The notes beneath the pieces were generated by a model. That model saw nothing but the letters and a program-made list of their open reading frames with translations, searched no databases and was not told where the DNA came from. The translations under genes were made by a program, and so were the position numbers. Positions 1-9,161 of a stretch of 22,607 bases of DNA are shown one piece after another (the first letter of the stretch is position 1; each line of letters opens with the position of its first letter). The stretch comes from DATFLS01 sp964413425 (GTDB lineage: Bacteria; Fidelibacterota; JAANXI01): the NCBI GenBank assembly GCA_964413425.1, contig CAYPST010000065.1, positions 1 to 22,607 on the forward strand, in the 5' to 3' direction.

Positions 1-65
1 GAGACCACTATATCCCGAGAGGGATCCCGGTGGGAGAAACCACTGCCTGCCCCGATTCGTCGGGG
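1..65. repeat. Two short hairpin units at the window edge
   Basis: Two roughly 33-bp units each begin GAGA(AA)CCACT and end in a small hairpin. The first hairpin is TCCC-GAGA-GGGA near 13-24. The second is CCCCGA-TTCG-TCGGGG at 50-65, a perfect 6-bp stem with a tetraloop. They could be the edge of a larger structured repeat or the terminator of a gene outside the window; no T-run follows. No function is assigned. The AT-rich stretch from about 69 to 175 that follows shows no gene. Confidence 0.35.
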
Positions 66-177
66 AATTACCACGAATTGTATAATATACTAAAAAATAA
101 TCATGATATTGTGTAATAAAAGAATAATATCGATTATATTCCTAATATGATAAATGTAAAAGATTTCCGCTACACTT

Positions 178-320
178 TCTCCGAAGGAGTCCCTTGTATT
201 AGACCAGACTCTTATATTTTCTCTCCATAATAAACATACGCCAGGTGCACCAACTTGAATCAGACGCATGTTTTCTAAACACTCACGGCGCACTGAATTA
301 TCCGGGTTAACGAATTTCAA
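178..320 (-). pseudogene. Degraded transposase (rve/DDE integrase C-terminus) remnant
   Basis: On the minus strand one frame reads NSVRRECLENM, very like the SVRRECLDHM segment of rve-type (IS3/IS481-like) transposases. Shifting frame just downstream gives YVYYGERI, a stop, then GLIQGTP, which resembles the family's following YxxYYNxxRPHxGL...P segment. The order and spacing fit a transposase C-terminus broken by at least one frameshift and one stop. No terminal inverted repeats or intact upstream part are visible, and the match is short. It could be chance in AT-rich DNA, so the call is tentative. Confidence 0.35.
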
Positions 321-329
321 GTCGCAGAA

Positions 330-436
330 TGACGCATGTCGAATGATGAAGTGCCCAGCTCCACCACTTAGGGGATGGGACGGGCGGCATTTCTGCGGTT
401 CGTCATTCGATATTCTTCATTTATCATTCTCGTGTA
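330..436 (-). repeat. Palindromic repeat family D, copy 1 (3' of the 438-4001 gene)
   Basis: The minus strand contains GAATATCGAATGACGAACCG followed by CAGAAAT, a GC-rich middle, then CACTTCATCATTCGACATG. The same ordered motifs occur on the plus strand around 20211-20461. The two ends are partly inverted copies of each other, so the transcript could fold into a long hairpin. The copy begins directly after the TAA of the leftward gene ending at 438, in the same orientation to its gene as the other copy. It may act as 3' punctuation or mRNA-end protection, or be a MITE-like element. Confidence 0.75.
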
Positions 437-437
437 T

Positions 438-3400
438 TTAATATCGAAACACCATCCGGCGGAATGCTTCCGTATCTATCCGGCGGGTGTTGTATTTTTC
501 AAGATATTCCTGATGTTCCGGATCTGTGGGATAGGTTTCATCCGGGCCATACGGATACTGCGACATCCCGTGGAAGGGCAGCGGCCTGACGGTTTGCCCG
601 TGGGCGGTGTTCAGGTCGCCGTCCTTCAGCCAGCCGTCGTTATAGAAAATGAAATCCCGGGTCCAGCCGTCCGGCAGATCCGGCGCCTGAGCAGCATCGA
701 ACTGAATGGTGATTTCGTCACCGGCGTTCATGATAACATATTTGCTGTCGGATTCGGTCAGCAGGGACAGAACGTCGCCGTATCGGGTGTACATGCCGGT
801 GAGGTCGCGCCATTTGGGTTCCGAACTTACTTCGCTGTAGTCAGGGATATGCGGACTGTAGGGTGTGGCCCGGGAGACCTTCGAAAAGCCCCGGTAATGG
901 AGGTCTGCTGATCTCATGTCCAGTCTAATTGTACGGATGGGTCCATCGGCGATTCCGGTGGTGAAAAAAATGTGGTCCCAGTAGATCTGCATATTGGTGC
1001 GGATCCGGATCCTGCTGTCGTACTGCAGCTGTTTCCCGCTGAGGGCCGCGATCACTGTCTTATTTTTCCCCTTCGGAAATCCCAATCCCTGCATGACAGT
1101 TTCCCAGTTGCCACCCTCGTTGATTACCTGTAAATAGGGGGCAATGCTCTGCTGAAGTTCGGACTGTGCCATGGCCACATTGATACTGGCATCGGTGGGA
1201 AAGACCCAGCCATGGAGGAAGAGCGTTACGGAATCCTGTGGCGAGACTTCACCCAGATCAAGAATGAGGTCATGCATCTCCATGATTCCCTGGTACCGGG
1301 CCGGAGTCAGGTTGGAGATATACCGGCCGTCTTTCTCGGCAATAGCGTCCCGCACATCATTTCCGCGGCCGTCATGCGCCCGTACAGGCAGCCTTTTTTC
1401 TTTCACCTGATAAATCCGGAAGGGTGGAAACGGTGGCGGAGTGAATTTCTCGTTGACATAAATATCCATATCGGAGGGATGATCCACTGCGATCAATTGC
1501 ACCCGGTCCACATAGGGAGTTTCCCAGAGCTCGTCAGTGAACTGAAGCGAATAGACGCCATCTCTGGGCTGCAGGGCAGTTCCCGGTATCCTGAGATATT
1601 CATCGGTGGATTGAGCAAATGAGAACTGAAAACCGGTATCATCGCCCATAATACCCACAGGCATACCGAGGGCGCTGGCCCAGAGGACGTCGGTGACGAA
1701 CTCGTATTCCTCGCCGTTCCAGGCGTACAGCCAGGGACAGGACCCCTTCAGTATCTGGTTTTCCACGATGGTCTGGTTTCGTTGGGGATTGAACCGGTTC
1801 TGAGGCACGCCGTTGCTCCAGACCGTCCGGACCACCTCGGCACTGTCATGAAGTCCGAGTCCGAAGTGCTCCACCGGGTCCCGCATCACCCGCATCTGAT
1901 ACAAACCTCCGGCCTTCACTTCCACTTTCGCCCCGATACCGAAGTAGTTGTTTTTGCTGCTGCCTGTGCGCAGACCGGTTAACTTGACCTTCAGGAAATT
2001 ATGCGTATTGCCGCCGTCATTCCGCAGCAGATGCAAATTTCCGTCTGGTGTGGCAGCAAAGATGTCCAGGTCTCCGTCGCCGTCATAATCGGCAATCGCC
2101 GTCTTCGCTGCTTCTGTGAGCCCCGCCGGGAGGGCGCCTGAACCATCCTTGAAGGTTCCGTTCTCGCTGTTATGAAACAGGAACAATCCTCTTTGCTCAA
2201 CTGCTTCTCCGGAAACTGTCCCGGCGACGAGCAAATCGAGATACCCGTCGTTGTCGTAATCGAAGAACTGTACATCATGTACATCCACTCCCTGCAGGAG
2301 ATGACACATCTCATCAGACCGGGTATCGGGCTGAAAGGTCCCGTCCTGATTGTTCCGGTAGAGAGTGGGACCCTCCTGGCTGCCAGTCACAAAAATATCC
2401 AGGTATCCGTCATTATTATAATCTGCGATAGCTGTGGTGCCGGAACCGCCCGAGATGCGCAGACCCGCTTCTTCGGTTATTTCTTTGAAATAGCTCTGGC
2501 GCAGGTTGGTATAGAGCCGGCTGCTCCCCGTCTGATTGCTCACGAAAATGTCCAGGTCGCCGTCGTCATCGAAATCACCATAGCCTGCATCCACGCTCTG
2601 CACACCATGTCCGGCAATTCCAACCTCTTCAGCGACCTCCAGGAAGGTGCCGTCCAGGTTGTTCCGAAACAGGTGGTTTTTCTCTTTCCCGGCGAGAAAA
2701 ATATCCAGGTCACCGTCCATATCCAGATCTGCGACCAGCGCCTTTACGCCATTCCCGTCGGTCGAAATCCCCACGGAATCGGAGATTTCAGTAAAGGTGC
2801 CGTCGCCCTGATTGTGATACAAAAGGGGACCGTCAGTTGTCAGGATAAACAGGTCCAGATAACCATCATTATCATAATCGGCGAAGATGGCATCCTGCTC
2901 TCGTCCCATATGGCGGATTCCGGCTTCGGCGGCGACATCCGCGAATGTCCCATGTTCATTTCTGAAGAGCCAGCGGTCTCCCTCCGAACGAGCTGCGCTC
3001 CACCGGGAGAAGTAGAGATCCGGATCGCCGTCGCCGTTATAATCAGCAACCGCCAGGACGGAGTGAAACGTCTCGGCTTCAGAACCGGACGCGGGAAGCG
3101 CGGTCTCGCCGGTAAGGCCAACGGTCTTGCTGACATCTGTGAAAGAAACCGTCGACGGGATTCCCTGGTCCGTTTCGATGCCGGCAGAGACATCCGCGCC
3201 GAACTGCTGGATGGGCACACCGGTGATGGGACCTCCGATCCCCCGTAATTCGGTAATGGCCGCCTGGTAGAAATCGGTGGATTTCAACAGGTTGTGGAAA
3301 ATCCGGGCGGGGGTGAAGGCCTGGGTTGCCTCCCCTGAACGCATGATCTCCAGTGCCCGCTGGAAAATTTCCATGGATCCTTCCGGCAGTGTGGGCACGA

Positions 3401-4001
3401 TTTGCCGGATCTGTTCCATGTGCCGCAGGGCGGCATCCGGTTTGCCATTGCGAAGCAGGATTTCCACCAGCTGCAGCCGCGCCGCCAGATTCCCGGGCAG
3501 CGTTTCGACCACCCGGGTTAAAAGCTGCTCGGCCCGCCGGGAGGCCTGCGGTTCCTTTGAAGTTTCGTAAAACTGTGCCAGCTCGTATAAGGTACGCACG
3601 TGTTCGGGATTGCTGTCCAGTGATCGCTCCAGAATCCGGACAGCCTCCTGCTCCTGATTGGACACCTCATACACTTTCGCCAGGATCAGGACAATCTCCG
3701 GATTGTTGCGTTCCAGATCCAGCGCTTCCTGGAGAATACTGTCAGCCTGCCCGAACTCTCCCATCCGCAGATAGGTCAGGCCGAGATTCGCATATCCCAG
3801 GGGCTCCTGAGGGGCAATTTTAATTAAATTCCGGAATTCACCGGCAGCTTCGGACAATTTACTTTCTTCCAGATAGGCGAGCCCCAGCGTGCGATGGGTG
3901 ATCATCTGCCTGGCCAGTTCCTCACCAACCTTCTGCTGGCGTGTACAGCCGGCGATTAACAGCAATAATCCCAGTAACGATACAAACCAACGGAAACGCA
4001 T
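438..4001 (-). CDS. TPR + seven-motif FG-GAP/VCBS propeller lipoprotein, CRTAC1/ASPIC-like
   Basis: This is a predicted lipoprotein of 1187 aa. The start chosen is MRFRWFV, with GGAG 9 nt upstream; an in-frame ATG 54 nt earlier lies inside the upstream gene. Residues 1-19 form a signal ending in a lipobox, LIAGC. TPR-like helices occupy about 30-220. Then come seven DxDxDG calcium loops (for example DYNGDGDPDLY, DYDNDGYLDLF, DFDDDGDLDIF), consistent with one seven-bladed integrin-alpha-like propeller. An ASPIC/UnbV-like segment (FGIGAKVEVKAGG, then FGLG) follows. The C-terminus of about 440 aa begins GSCPWLYAWNGEEYEFVTD and contains TPYVDRVQLIAVDHP, features I recognise from large CRTAC1-type proteins. 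The family's role is not settled; surface binding or scaffolding is inferred. The gene starts 4 nt after the stop of the TPR gene, so the pair is probably translationally coupled. Confidence 0.9.
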   Translation of the reverse strand: MRFRWFVSLLGLLLLIAGCTRQQKVGEELARQMITHRTLGLAYLEESKLSEAAGEFRNLIKIAPQEPLGYANLGLTYLRMGEFGQADSILQEALDLERNNPEIVLILAKVYEVSNQEQEAVRILERSLDSNPEHVRTLYELAQFYETSKEPQASRRAEQLLTRVVETLPGNLAARLQLVEILLRNGKPDAALRHMEQIRQIVPTLPEGSMEIFQRALEIMRSGEATQAFTPARIFHNLLKSTDFYQAAITELRGIGGPITGVPIQQFGADVSAGIETDQGIPSTVSFTDVSKTVGLTGETALPASGSEAETFHSVLAVADYNGDGDPDLYFSRWSAARSEGDRWLFRNEHGTFADVAAEAGIRHMGREQDAIFADYDNDGYLDLFILTTDGPLLYHNQGDGTFTEISDSVGISTDGNGVKALVADLDMDGDLDIFLAGKEKNHLFRNNLDGTFLEVAEEVGIAGHGVQSVDAGYGDFDDDGDLDIFVSNQTGSSRLYTNLRQSYFKEITEEAGLRISGGSGTTAIADYNNDGYLDIFVTGSQEGPTLYRNNQDGTFQPDTRSDEMCHLLQGVDVHDVQFFDYDNDGYLDLLVAGTVSGEAVEQRGLFLFHNSENGTFKDGSGALPAGLTEAAKTAIADYDGDGDLDIFAATPDGNLHLLRNDGGNTHNFLKVKLTGLRTGSSKNNYFGIGAKVEVKAGGLYQMRVMRDPVEHFGLGLHDSAEVVRTVWSNGVPQNRFNPQRNQTIVENQILKGSCPWLYAWNGEEYEFVTDVLWASALGMPVGIMGDDTGFQFSFAQSTDEYLRIPGTALQPRDGVYSLQFTDELWETPYVDRVQLIAVDHPSDMDIYVNEKFTPPPFPPFRIYQVKEKRLPVRAHDGRGNDVRDAIAEKDGRYISNLTPARYQGIMEMHDLILDLGEVSPQDSVTLFLHGWVFPTDASINVAMAQSELQQSIAPYLQVINEGGNWETVMQGLGFPKGKNKTVIAALSGKQLQYDSRIRIRTNMQIYWDHIFFTTGIADGPIRTIRLDMRSADLHYRGFSKVSRATPYSPHIPDYSEVSSEPKWRDLTGMYTRYGDVLSLLTESDSKYVIMNAGDEITIQFDAAQAPDLPDGWTRDFIFYNDGWLKDGDLNTAHGQTVRPLPFHGMSQYPYGPDETYPTDPEHQEYLEKYNTRRIDTEAFRRMVFRY

Positions 4002-4005
4002 AGAC

Positions 4006-4866
4006 TTACACTCCTGCCTGCATTTGCTTCCGCAGTTGACGGAGATACTTTTCAACCTCTCTATAATAACGTATCATTTCCGTTTGATCGATGGTTGTCT
4101 TATTCTGCTTTAACTGCACCAGCCAGGAGTCGAATAATCCCTTCTCTGAAGCCACCTCCGTCGAATCACCGGATTGCGTGTCCCCCTCGCTGGAGAACTC
4201 CGATGCCGACTCCGAAGGCGTAGCATATTTTACGGATTTACTGAACAGATCAAAAGCTCTGTCTGCGTCTTTTAGTTTCCAGGCGATGTATCCGCTGAGA
4301 AAATACGCTTCGACATTTTCATAGGTGCGCCGGACATCGCCGAGGTATTGTTGCGCCCGCTGCAGATCACCTTTGAGCAGTACCAGACGGCCCAGACGCA
4401 GCAGCGGACCGGTTTCTTCCCTGCTGATACGAAAAGCCTGATCGAAATATTTCTCCGCTTGACTCAAATCAGAATATTCTAGAAGATAGAGATCACCCAG
4501 TTGGATGAGCCCCCGGGTGCTCTGAGGGTTCACCCGAATCAATCGCTGCCAGAGCTGTTCTGCCTCTTCCGGTTTATCCAGAGACAGCAATACGTTGCCG
4601 CCGTAATAGAGCGCATCCTCGTGCTGCGAATTCAACTGCAGGGCCCGGTGGTAGAGCTCCCCTGCCGCTTCATATTCGCCTGCTATCCGGGCGCCGGTGG
4701 CCCTGCGGTACAGATTCCAGAATTCGGCGATTCTCGCCCGCTCCGCATTCTTGATCTCGTCCGATGTTTCTTCCATGGATGAAGATCGGTCAGGCTGTTT
4801 CAGGAGCGTAATCCCGGCAAAGCTAATAAACAGCAGTATTCCTATGAGCAGATACCAGCGTTTCAT
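4006..4866 (-). CDS. Membrane-anchored TPR protein
   Basis: The product has 286 aa. An N-terminal hydrophobic segment (about residues 4-22, YLLIGILLFISFAGITLL) anchors or exports it. TPR-type helical repeats cover about 45-215, with signatures such as GEYEAAGELYHRALQLNSQ and DLSQAEKYFDQAF. An acidic, Ser-rich linker and a charged helical end follow. TPR domains mediate protein contacts, and coupling to the next gene (438-4001) suggests the two act together. The ATG at 4866 is chosen because the hydrophobic segment starts there; an in-frame ATG at 4893 is possible. Neither has a Shine-Dalgarno sequence, because the leader is made of repeat DNA (heptamer array 4895-4930). Confidence 0.85.
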   Translation of the reverse strand: MKRWYLLIGILLFISFAGITLLKQPDRSSSMEETSDEIKNAERARIAEFWNLYRRATGARIAGEYEAAGELYHRALQLNSQHEDALYYGGNVLLSLDKPEEAEQLWQRLIRVNPQSTRGLIQLGDLYLLEYSDLSQAEKYFDQAFRISREETGPLLRLGRLVLLKGDLQRAQQYLGDVRRTYENVEAYFLSGYIAWKLKDADRAFDLFSKSVKYATPSESASEFSSEGDTQSGDSTEVASEKGLFDSWLVQLKQNKTTIDQTEMIRYYREVEKYLRQLRKQMQAGV

Positions 4867-4894
4867 GATGGTTTGTTGATGGTCAATTGTCATT

Positions 4895-4930
4895 GGGAAA
4901 AGTGAAACGTGAAAAGTGAGAAGTGAAAAG
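4895..4930 (-). repeat. Heptamer TTTTCAC array forming the leader of the TPR gene
   Basis: Read on the minus strand, TTTTCAC, TTCTCAC, TTTTCAC, GTTTCAC and TTTTCCC run in tandem with a 7-bp period. They are followed by AATGACAATTGACC and 17 more bases to the ATG at 4866. Almost the same arrangement precedes the ATG at 20695. Heptameric tandem repeats of this general kind are known in cyanobacteria, but this family is not one I can name. Confidence 0.85.
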
Positions 4931-4988
4931 GCCCAACCTCCCCTCACAAGGAGAGAGAAGAAGCACGAAGTTACACAAAGGTATGAAG

Positions 4989-5326
4989 TGCTGGCAAGTG
5001 CTTACAAGTGCTAACAAGTTCGTACAAGAAACGACCGTCCGATAATCGGAGGTTTGGGGTACTTCATCGCACCTCTGTGAGAGTACTTTCAGAGCAAAAT
5101 ATTTACCCATTGTTCCGAGGCCGGGGAGTGTGGATTTTGAATATTGGATATGAAGTATTGAAATTATGATTTCCTCCCTTCCTGCCTTCTTGAATTCTTC
5201 GGTTTCTCTCTATTTATCTCATAGTTTGCCCACTACTCCCGAACCCAGATTGCACGGCTGTTTTTCTTGCTAGCACTTGTCAACACTTGTGAGAACTTGC
5301 CAGCACTTGTCAGAACTTGCAACATT
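4989..5326. repeat. Repeat element C, copy 1: inverted arrays of a 10-bp ACAAG unit
   Basis: The left edge has four 10-bp units, TGCTGGCAAG, TGCTTACAAG, TGCTAACAAG and TTCGTACAAG (4989-5028). The right edge has six inverted units of the form CTTGNNANNA (5266-5325), ending exactly at the stop codon of the gene at 5327. The 237-bp middle has no convincing gene. It contains a GGGGTACTTCATC stretch shared with family D and CCTGCCTTCTTGAATTCTT, echoed near 20499-20516. Just outside the left edge is GAAGTTACACAAAGG, also echoed near the second copy. The block separates two parts of the leftward gene set. Confidence 0.85.
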
Positions 5327-7126
5327 TCACTCCTCCGTTACCGTGAGGATCTGATTCGCCCGGACGTTCCGGAGCGCCTGCTGTCGTCCGCTGGGCCAGA
5401 ATATCCGAACGGAATCCACTGCAGTTGCGTCTCCTAACCCGAAGTGCGCTCTCAGGCTGTGTTGAGACAGGTAAGAGCTCTGGGCGCCGATCTGGCGGGA
5501 CTGCACTGTGCCGCCTGCGTATAACCGCACTCTGCTGCCGATGCCAGAGTGGTTGCTGTCGGTCCCTCGCAGCGCCAGAGTTAGCCAGTTTTGCTTGTTG
5601 CCCCCTTCGTTCCGGAGCAGCTGCGCCGGGCCCTGGTTGTTGACCACAAAGATATCCGGGGCCCCGTCATTATCATAATCGCCTATTGCCATGCCTCTGC
5701 CGACCAATTCCTGCCGGAACGCCGGGCCGCTGACAGGCGAGACATCGTAAAATCCTTCGTCCGGGCCGGCGTTCCAGAAGAGCTGGTCCTGCATGGGGTC
5801 CAGTAATTGTGGGTTCGTATTCTGCTGGATAGTGCTCCCGTTGGTGACAAAAATATCCAGTTGTCCGTCATTATTATAATCGAAAAATCCGGTCCCGAAT
5901 CCCACGTAATCCAGGGCAATTTGTCCCAGACCGTACCGGTCGGCCACATCCATGAACTTCACGGCATTGGCAGCGGAGAGCTGCAGCGTATCCAGCTGTG
6001 TTTTCAGGTTGTTATACAGCGCATTTTCCTGGGCAATCCAGTGGGTGACGAACATATCCATATCCCCGTCGTTGTCCCAATCGCCGGCAGCAATACCCAT
6101 AGCGCCGCGATAATCTGCCACCAGTGCCCGATGGCTGATCTCCTGAAAGGTCCCGTCACCGTTATTTCGGAAGAAGACGTTATCCGAGACGTCGTTTGCC
6201 ACGTAGAGATCCGGCCAGCCGTCCTCGTCGAAATCACACCAGGACGCCGACAGGCTGCGGCCCGCCGGGTCGTCCACTCCCGCCTGCACGGCCACTTCAG
6301 TGAAAGTGCCATCTCCATTGTTGCGATACAGGAGGTTCCGTTCCGGCCGAAATGACGAAGGATTCAAACTGACAGGCATTTCAGTTTCATATTGGAGCGA
6401 AGTTTTCTGGGTGGTCGCGGAAGTATACTGCACATATCCACAGAGATACAGGTCCGGATCGCCGTCCCGGTCATAATCGCCCCAGGAGGCACCGGCCCAG
6501 AACCCCTCCGGGCCGTTTATTCCCGCCTGTTGTGAGACGTCTGTAAATGTTCCGTTGCCGTTGTTGTGGTAGAGCACATTCCGCCCGTAGGCGGTCACGA
6601 TGAGGTCCGGCCAGCCGTCGTTATCGTAATCCCCCCAGGCCGCGCCCATTCCGACGCCGCGGAAGTCCATCCCGGCCTCTTTGCTCACCTCGGTGAAGGT
6701 GCCGTCCCGGTTATTCCGATACAGATGGGCGTGGGCCTGCGATTGTGCTATGTCTTCGGGACTGCTTCCCAGCGATCCTGATTGATTCACCACATAGAGG
6801 TCCAGCCAGCCGTCATTATTATAATCGCCCCAGGCCGCACCGGAGCCCATGTCTTCCGGCAGCCGGCTGGTTCGGGTGAACGGGAAATGTTCGAAACGGA
6901 TGCCGGCCTCCTCAGAGACGTCCCGGAAATGGACTTTGGGATAGTTATCCGGGAGTGAGCGGACCAGATCCGCGGTTAATCCTTCGATCCGTTCCCCCGG
7001 GATATAGGTGGATTCCCCGCTTGATAACAGCCCGAGAAATACCACAAGAAGTCCCGTTACCAGAACCGCAGCACCTCCGGTGAGCACGACCAGTCTCTGT
7101 CGCCTGGGCAGGTGATCCAGCATCAT
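5327..7126 (-). CDS. Membrane-anchored CRTAC1/ASPIC-UnbV propeller protein
   Basis: The product has 599 aa. An N-terminal transmembrane anchor spans about residues 11-34, so the bulk is periplasmic. Seven DxDxDG loops (DYNNDGWLDLY, DYDNDGWPDLI, DYDRDGDPDLY, DFDEDGWPDLY, DWDNDGDMDMF, DYNNDGQLDIF, DYDNDGAPDIF) alternate with NGDGTFTEV-type strands and fit a seven-bladed FG-GAP/VCBS propeller. The C-terminal ASPIC/UnbV domain shows SGIGSRVRLYAGG, LSQHSLRAHFGLG and VRIFWPSG. The start at 7126 lies one base after the TGA of the upstream cytochrome gene, with AGGCGG 6 nt before it, which implies tight coupling. The molecular role of the family is unclear; a calcium-dependent partner of the membrane cytochrome is inferred from the coupling. 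Confidence 0.92.
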   Translation of the reverse strand: MMLDHLPRRQRLVVLTGGAAVLVTGLLVVFLGLLSSGESTYIPGERIEGLTADLVRSLPDNYPKVHFRDVSEEAGIRFEHFPFTRTSRLPEDMGSGAAWGDYNNDGWLDLYVVNQSGSLGSSPEDIAQSQAHAHLYRNNRDGTFTEVSKEAGMDFRGVGMGAAWGDYDNDGWPDLIVTAYGRNVLYHNNGNGTFTDVSQQAGINGPEGFWAGASWGDYDRDGDPDLYLCGYVQYTSATTQKTSLQYETEMPVSLNPSSFRPERNLLYRNNGDGTFTEVAVQAGVDDPAGRSLSASWCDFDEDGWPDLYVANDVSDNVFFRNNGDGTFQEISHRALVADYRGAMGIAAGDWDNDGDMDMFVTHWIAQENALYNNLKTQLDTLQLSAANAVKFMDVADRYGLGQIALDYVGFGTGFFDYNNDGQLDIFVTNGSTIQQNTNPQLLDPMQDQLFWNAGPDEGFYDVSPVSGPAFRQELVGRGMAIGDYDNDGAPDIFVVNNQGPAQLLRNEGGNKQNWLTLALRGTDSNHSGIGSRVRLYAGGTVQSRQIGAQSSYLSQHSLRAHFGLGDATAVDSVRIFWPSGRQQALRNVRANQILTVTEE

Positions 7127-7127
7127 T

Positions 7128-9161
7128 TCAATCCGCCTGAGCCAGAGGGCTCCCTTCGGCCACCCGCACGGTCTTTTCATCGCTGGAAATGGTGGTGACC
7201 GGTGCGGTCAGGCCGGACTCCTCGCCGAACAGGAGATTAATGAGGTTCTGGTCGATCTTGCGATACTGGAGTTTGGCTGAGAGATGCAGTTCGGTGACAT
7301 TCTGTTCAGGCAGCTCAAATGAATACTCCGCCTGGTCGGAAAACCCGGGAAACAGCGCCCGGCTGTACCGTACGCCCACCATTTCCCAGAGATTGTGCCG
7401 GTCGATGAGGTTGCCCTGCTGATCCACCGGTTCGGCTTTGAAAATGAACGTTCCCGGTTCGATGAAATTCCGTTCGTCGCGGGTGCCGGAGGTAAATATC
7501 CGGTTGCCCGCCTGATCCGTTACAATCAGTTCGACCCAGGCCTGGATGATATCCATGGGGCCGGTGGGAAAGTCGTGGCCGGGTTTATTATTCAGGATGT
7601 TGACCTTGAGTTCCACCTCCTGGCCCGGAGTCACAGATTCAGGCGCCAGTAATTCCATAGGCACCGCCGTGCCTGAGCTCCATTTTTCCGCTATCTCCGG
7701 GATTTCAATTTCTCCCCGGAGCCATTGTTCGGTGAGTTCTGTATGCTCTTCCGCACCCGGCAGATCCAGCAGAGCGGGAACAAACTGATTGGCCGCCAGG
7801 AAACGATGACTGCGATGCTTTCCATCATCCGGGGACCGGTTGTAATCCAGCGGGTCGCCACTGGCCGGATCATTGGAATCCTCCAGGGGCATATGGCATT
7901 CCCGGCATTCAATGGTTTTGGCGGGATCTCCGGGATGATTCCACCGGCTCTTGCGCCAGTTATCGTACTGGTTCTGCAGCTGCACCCAGCCCACATTATT
8001 AATCTCCTCATCGATGAACTGCTTATGACAGGCCGCGCAGAATTCCGGGCTCTTGAACATCTTATGCTGCAGGCTTTCCACGTGCTTGTCCGGGTACGCC
8101 CGGATCAAAAAATCCCGGATAAACCGCCCCTGTTCTCCCTCTTTCAACTCGAACATGTAGCGCTCGGGCTGGGTGATGACGTAATTCGCATTCCCTTTGA
8201 CGTCGGTTTCTTTGATGGCATGGCAGACCACGCAGGAGACCCCCTCCTGGTACCCGGTGAGACTGGTCAGATCCTCCCGGAAAATATTCTTGGTCCCGGA
8301 GAACAGAGAAATCGGGTCGTGGCAGCCGCCGCAGTACCGGGTGGATTCGGGGCCATTCTGTTCGCCCATCACTTTCTGTACCGCCTGAAACGCCGGGTCC
8401 ATGGCCGCATAGCGGTGTGCGCTCACATCCCATTCCTCCACGATCTGTTCGTGGCAGCCGGATGTTCCGCAGCTGGCAGAGCCGCCCAGTGATCGGGCAT
8501 CGTAGGCCTCTCCTGAGGCCGTCGTGGCCAGGCTCGGGGCGAAGGGGCGGTCTTCCCCGTAAAGATAACTATAGTCTTCGGGCAATGTGTTTTCCAGCGG
8601 TACCGGCTGATAGGCATACGCCGCCAGAAACACCACGGCCATGAGAATCCCGCCGACCGCCAGGGCGTTGACACCATATTTCTTCTGGGCAGTGATGACC
8701 GGCTGGAGCGAATCCCGGACACGAGCTTTATAATTCCGATACATCACAACGCCGATATGCGGCAGCACGGCAGCCAATAATGCGAAAGTGGCGATTATAT
8801 GAATGGTATCCCAGAGATAGCTGATCCGGGTTTGAAAAAGCGCCTGATAAGTCAGAATGAAGCCGGACAGAATCAACAGCACGCTCATCACCATGGTAAA
8901 ATAACCGGTCAGCTTGACGTGCGTCATCAATTTGGTGCGATATATTAACCAGTGCCGTATTTGATACCACAGAAATGGGAGAACAAATATTACCCCGATT
9001 AAGGTATGTAACAGGACCATAATCTGATTGGCGATACTGAAAGGAAGCAAATAAATGGATAAGCCGGTGAGGGTTTCAAACAGCAGGAGCCCGGAGACCG
9101 CGATCAGCAATTTATGACGCCATTCCCGGGCAGTGTCATGCCGGTTCTGAGGAGTATACAT
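7128..9161 (-). CDS. Cytochrome b-like membrane domain fused to pentaheme cytochrome c
   Basis: The product has 677 aa. Residues about 17-140 form four membrane helices with histidines at 52, 70, 81, 121 and 135 that could ligate b-type hemes. A fifth helix lies at about 165-185. The periplasmic part has five c-heme motifs: CGTSGCH (231, an unusual CX4CH), CGGCH (277), CVVCH (310), CAACH (375) and CRECHMP (419). SHRF and a GHDFPTG motif follow, as in several multiheme cytochromes. A role moving electrons between quinones and the periplasm is inferred. The start at 9161 has AAGGA 10 nt upstream and places the first helix close to the N-terminus; a longer reading to 9344 has no such support. 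It is the first gene of the leftward set. Confidence 0.88.
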   Translation of the reverse strand: MYTPQNRHDTAREWRHKLLIAVSGLLLFETLTGLSIYLLPFSIANQIMVLLHTLIGVIFVLPFLWYQIRHWLIYRTKLMTHVKLTGYFTMVMSVLLILSGFILTYQALFQTRISYLWDTIHIIATFALLAAVLPHIGVVMYRNYKARVRDSLQPVITAQKKYGVNALAVGGILMAVVFLAAYAYQPVPLENTLPEDYSYLYGEDRPFAPSLATTASGEAYDARSLGGSASCGTSGCHEQIVEEWDVSAHRYAAMDPAFQAVQKVMGEQNGPESTRYCGGCHDPISLFSGTKNIFREDLTSLTGYQEGVSCVVCHAIKETDVKGNANYVITQPERYMFELKEGEQGRFIRDFLIRAYPDKHVESLQHKMFKSPEFCAACHKQFIDEEINNVGWVQLQNQYDNWRKSRWNHPGDPAKTIECRECHMPLEDSNDPASGDPLDYNRSPDDGKHRSHRFLAANQFVPALLDLPGAEEHTELTEQWLRGEIEIPEIAEKWSSGTAVPMELLAPESVTPGQEVELKVNILNNKPGHDFPTGPMDIIQAWVELIVTDQAGNRIFTSGTRDERNFIEPGTFIFKAEPVDQQGNLIDRHNLWEMVGVRYSRALFPGFSDQAEYSFELPEQNVTELHLSAKLQYRKIDQNLINLLFGEESGLTAPVTTISSDEKTVRVAEGSPLAQAD

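Noticed and set aside
375..911. A 178-codon rightward open frame at the left side
   Set aside because: It is antisense to the lipoprotein gene and starts in palindromic repeat D.
2172..3248. Long antisense open frame (358 codons), with similar ones at 5807-6355 and 13625-14302
   Set aside because: These are shadows of the seven-motif propeller genes. Repeated Asp/Asn/Gly codons leave few stops on the other strand and give runs such as VVVIIE.
4883..5110. A 75-codon leftward open frame
   Set aside because: It is built from repeat DNA (heptamer and 10-bp arrays) and overlaps the leader of the TPR gene; no protein-like motif.
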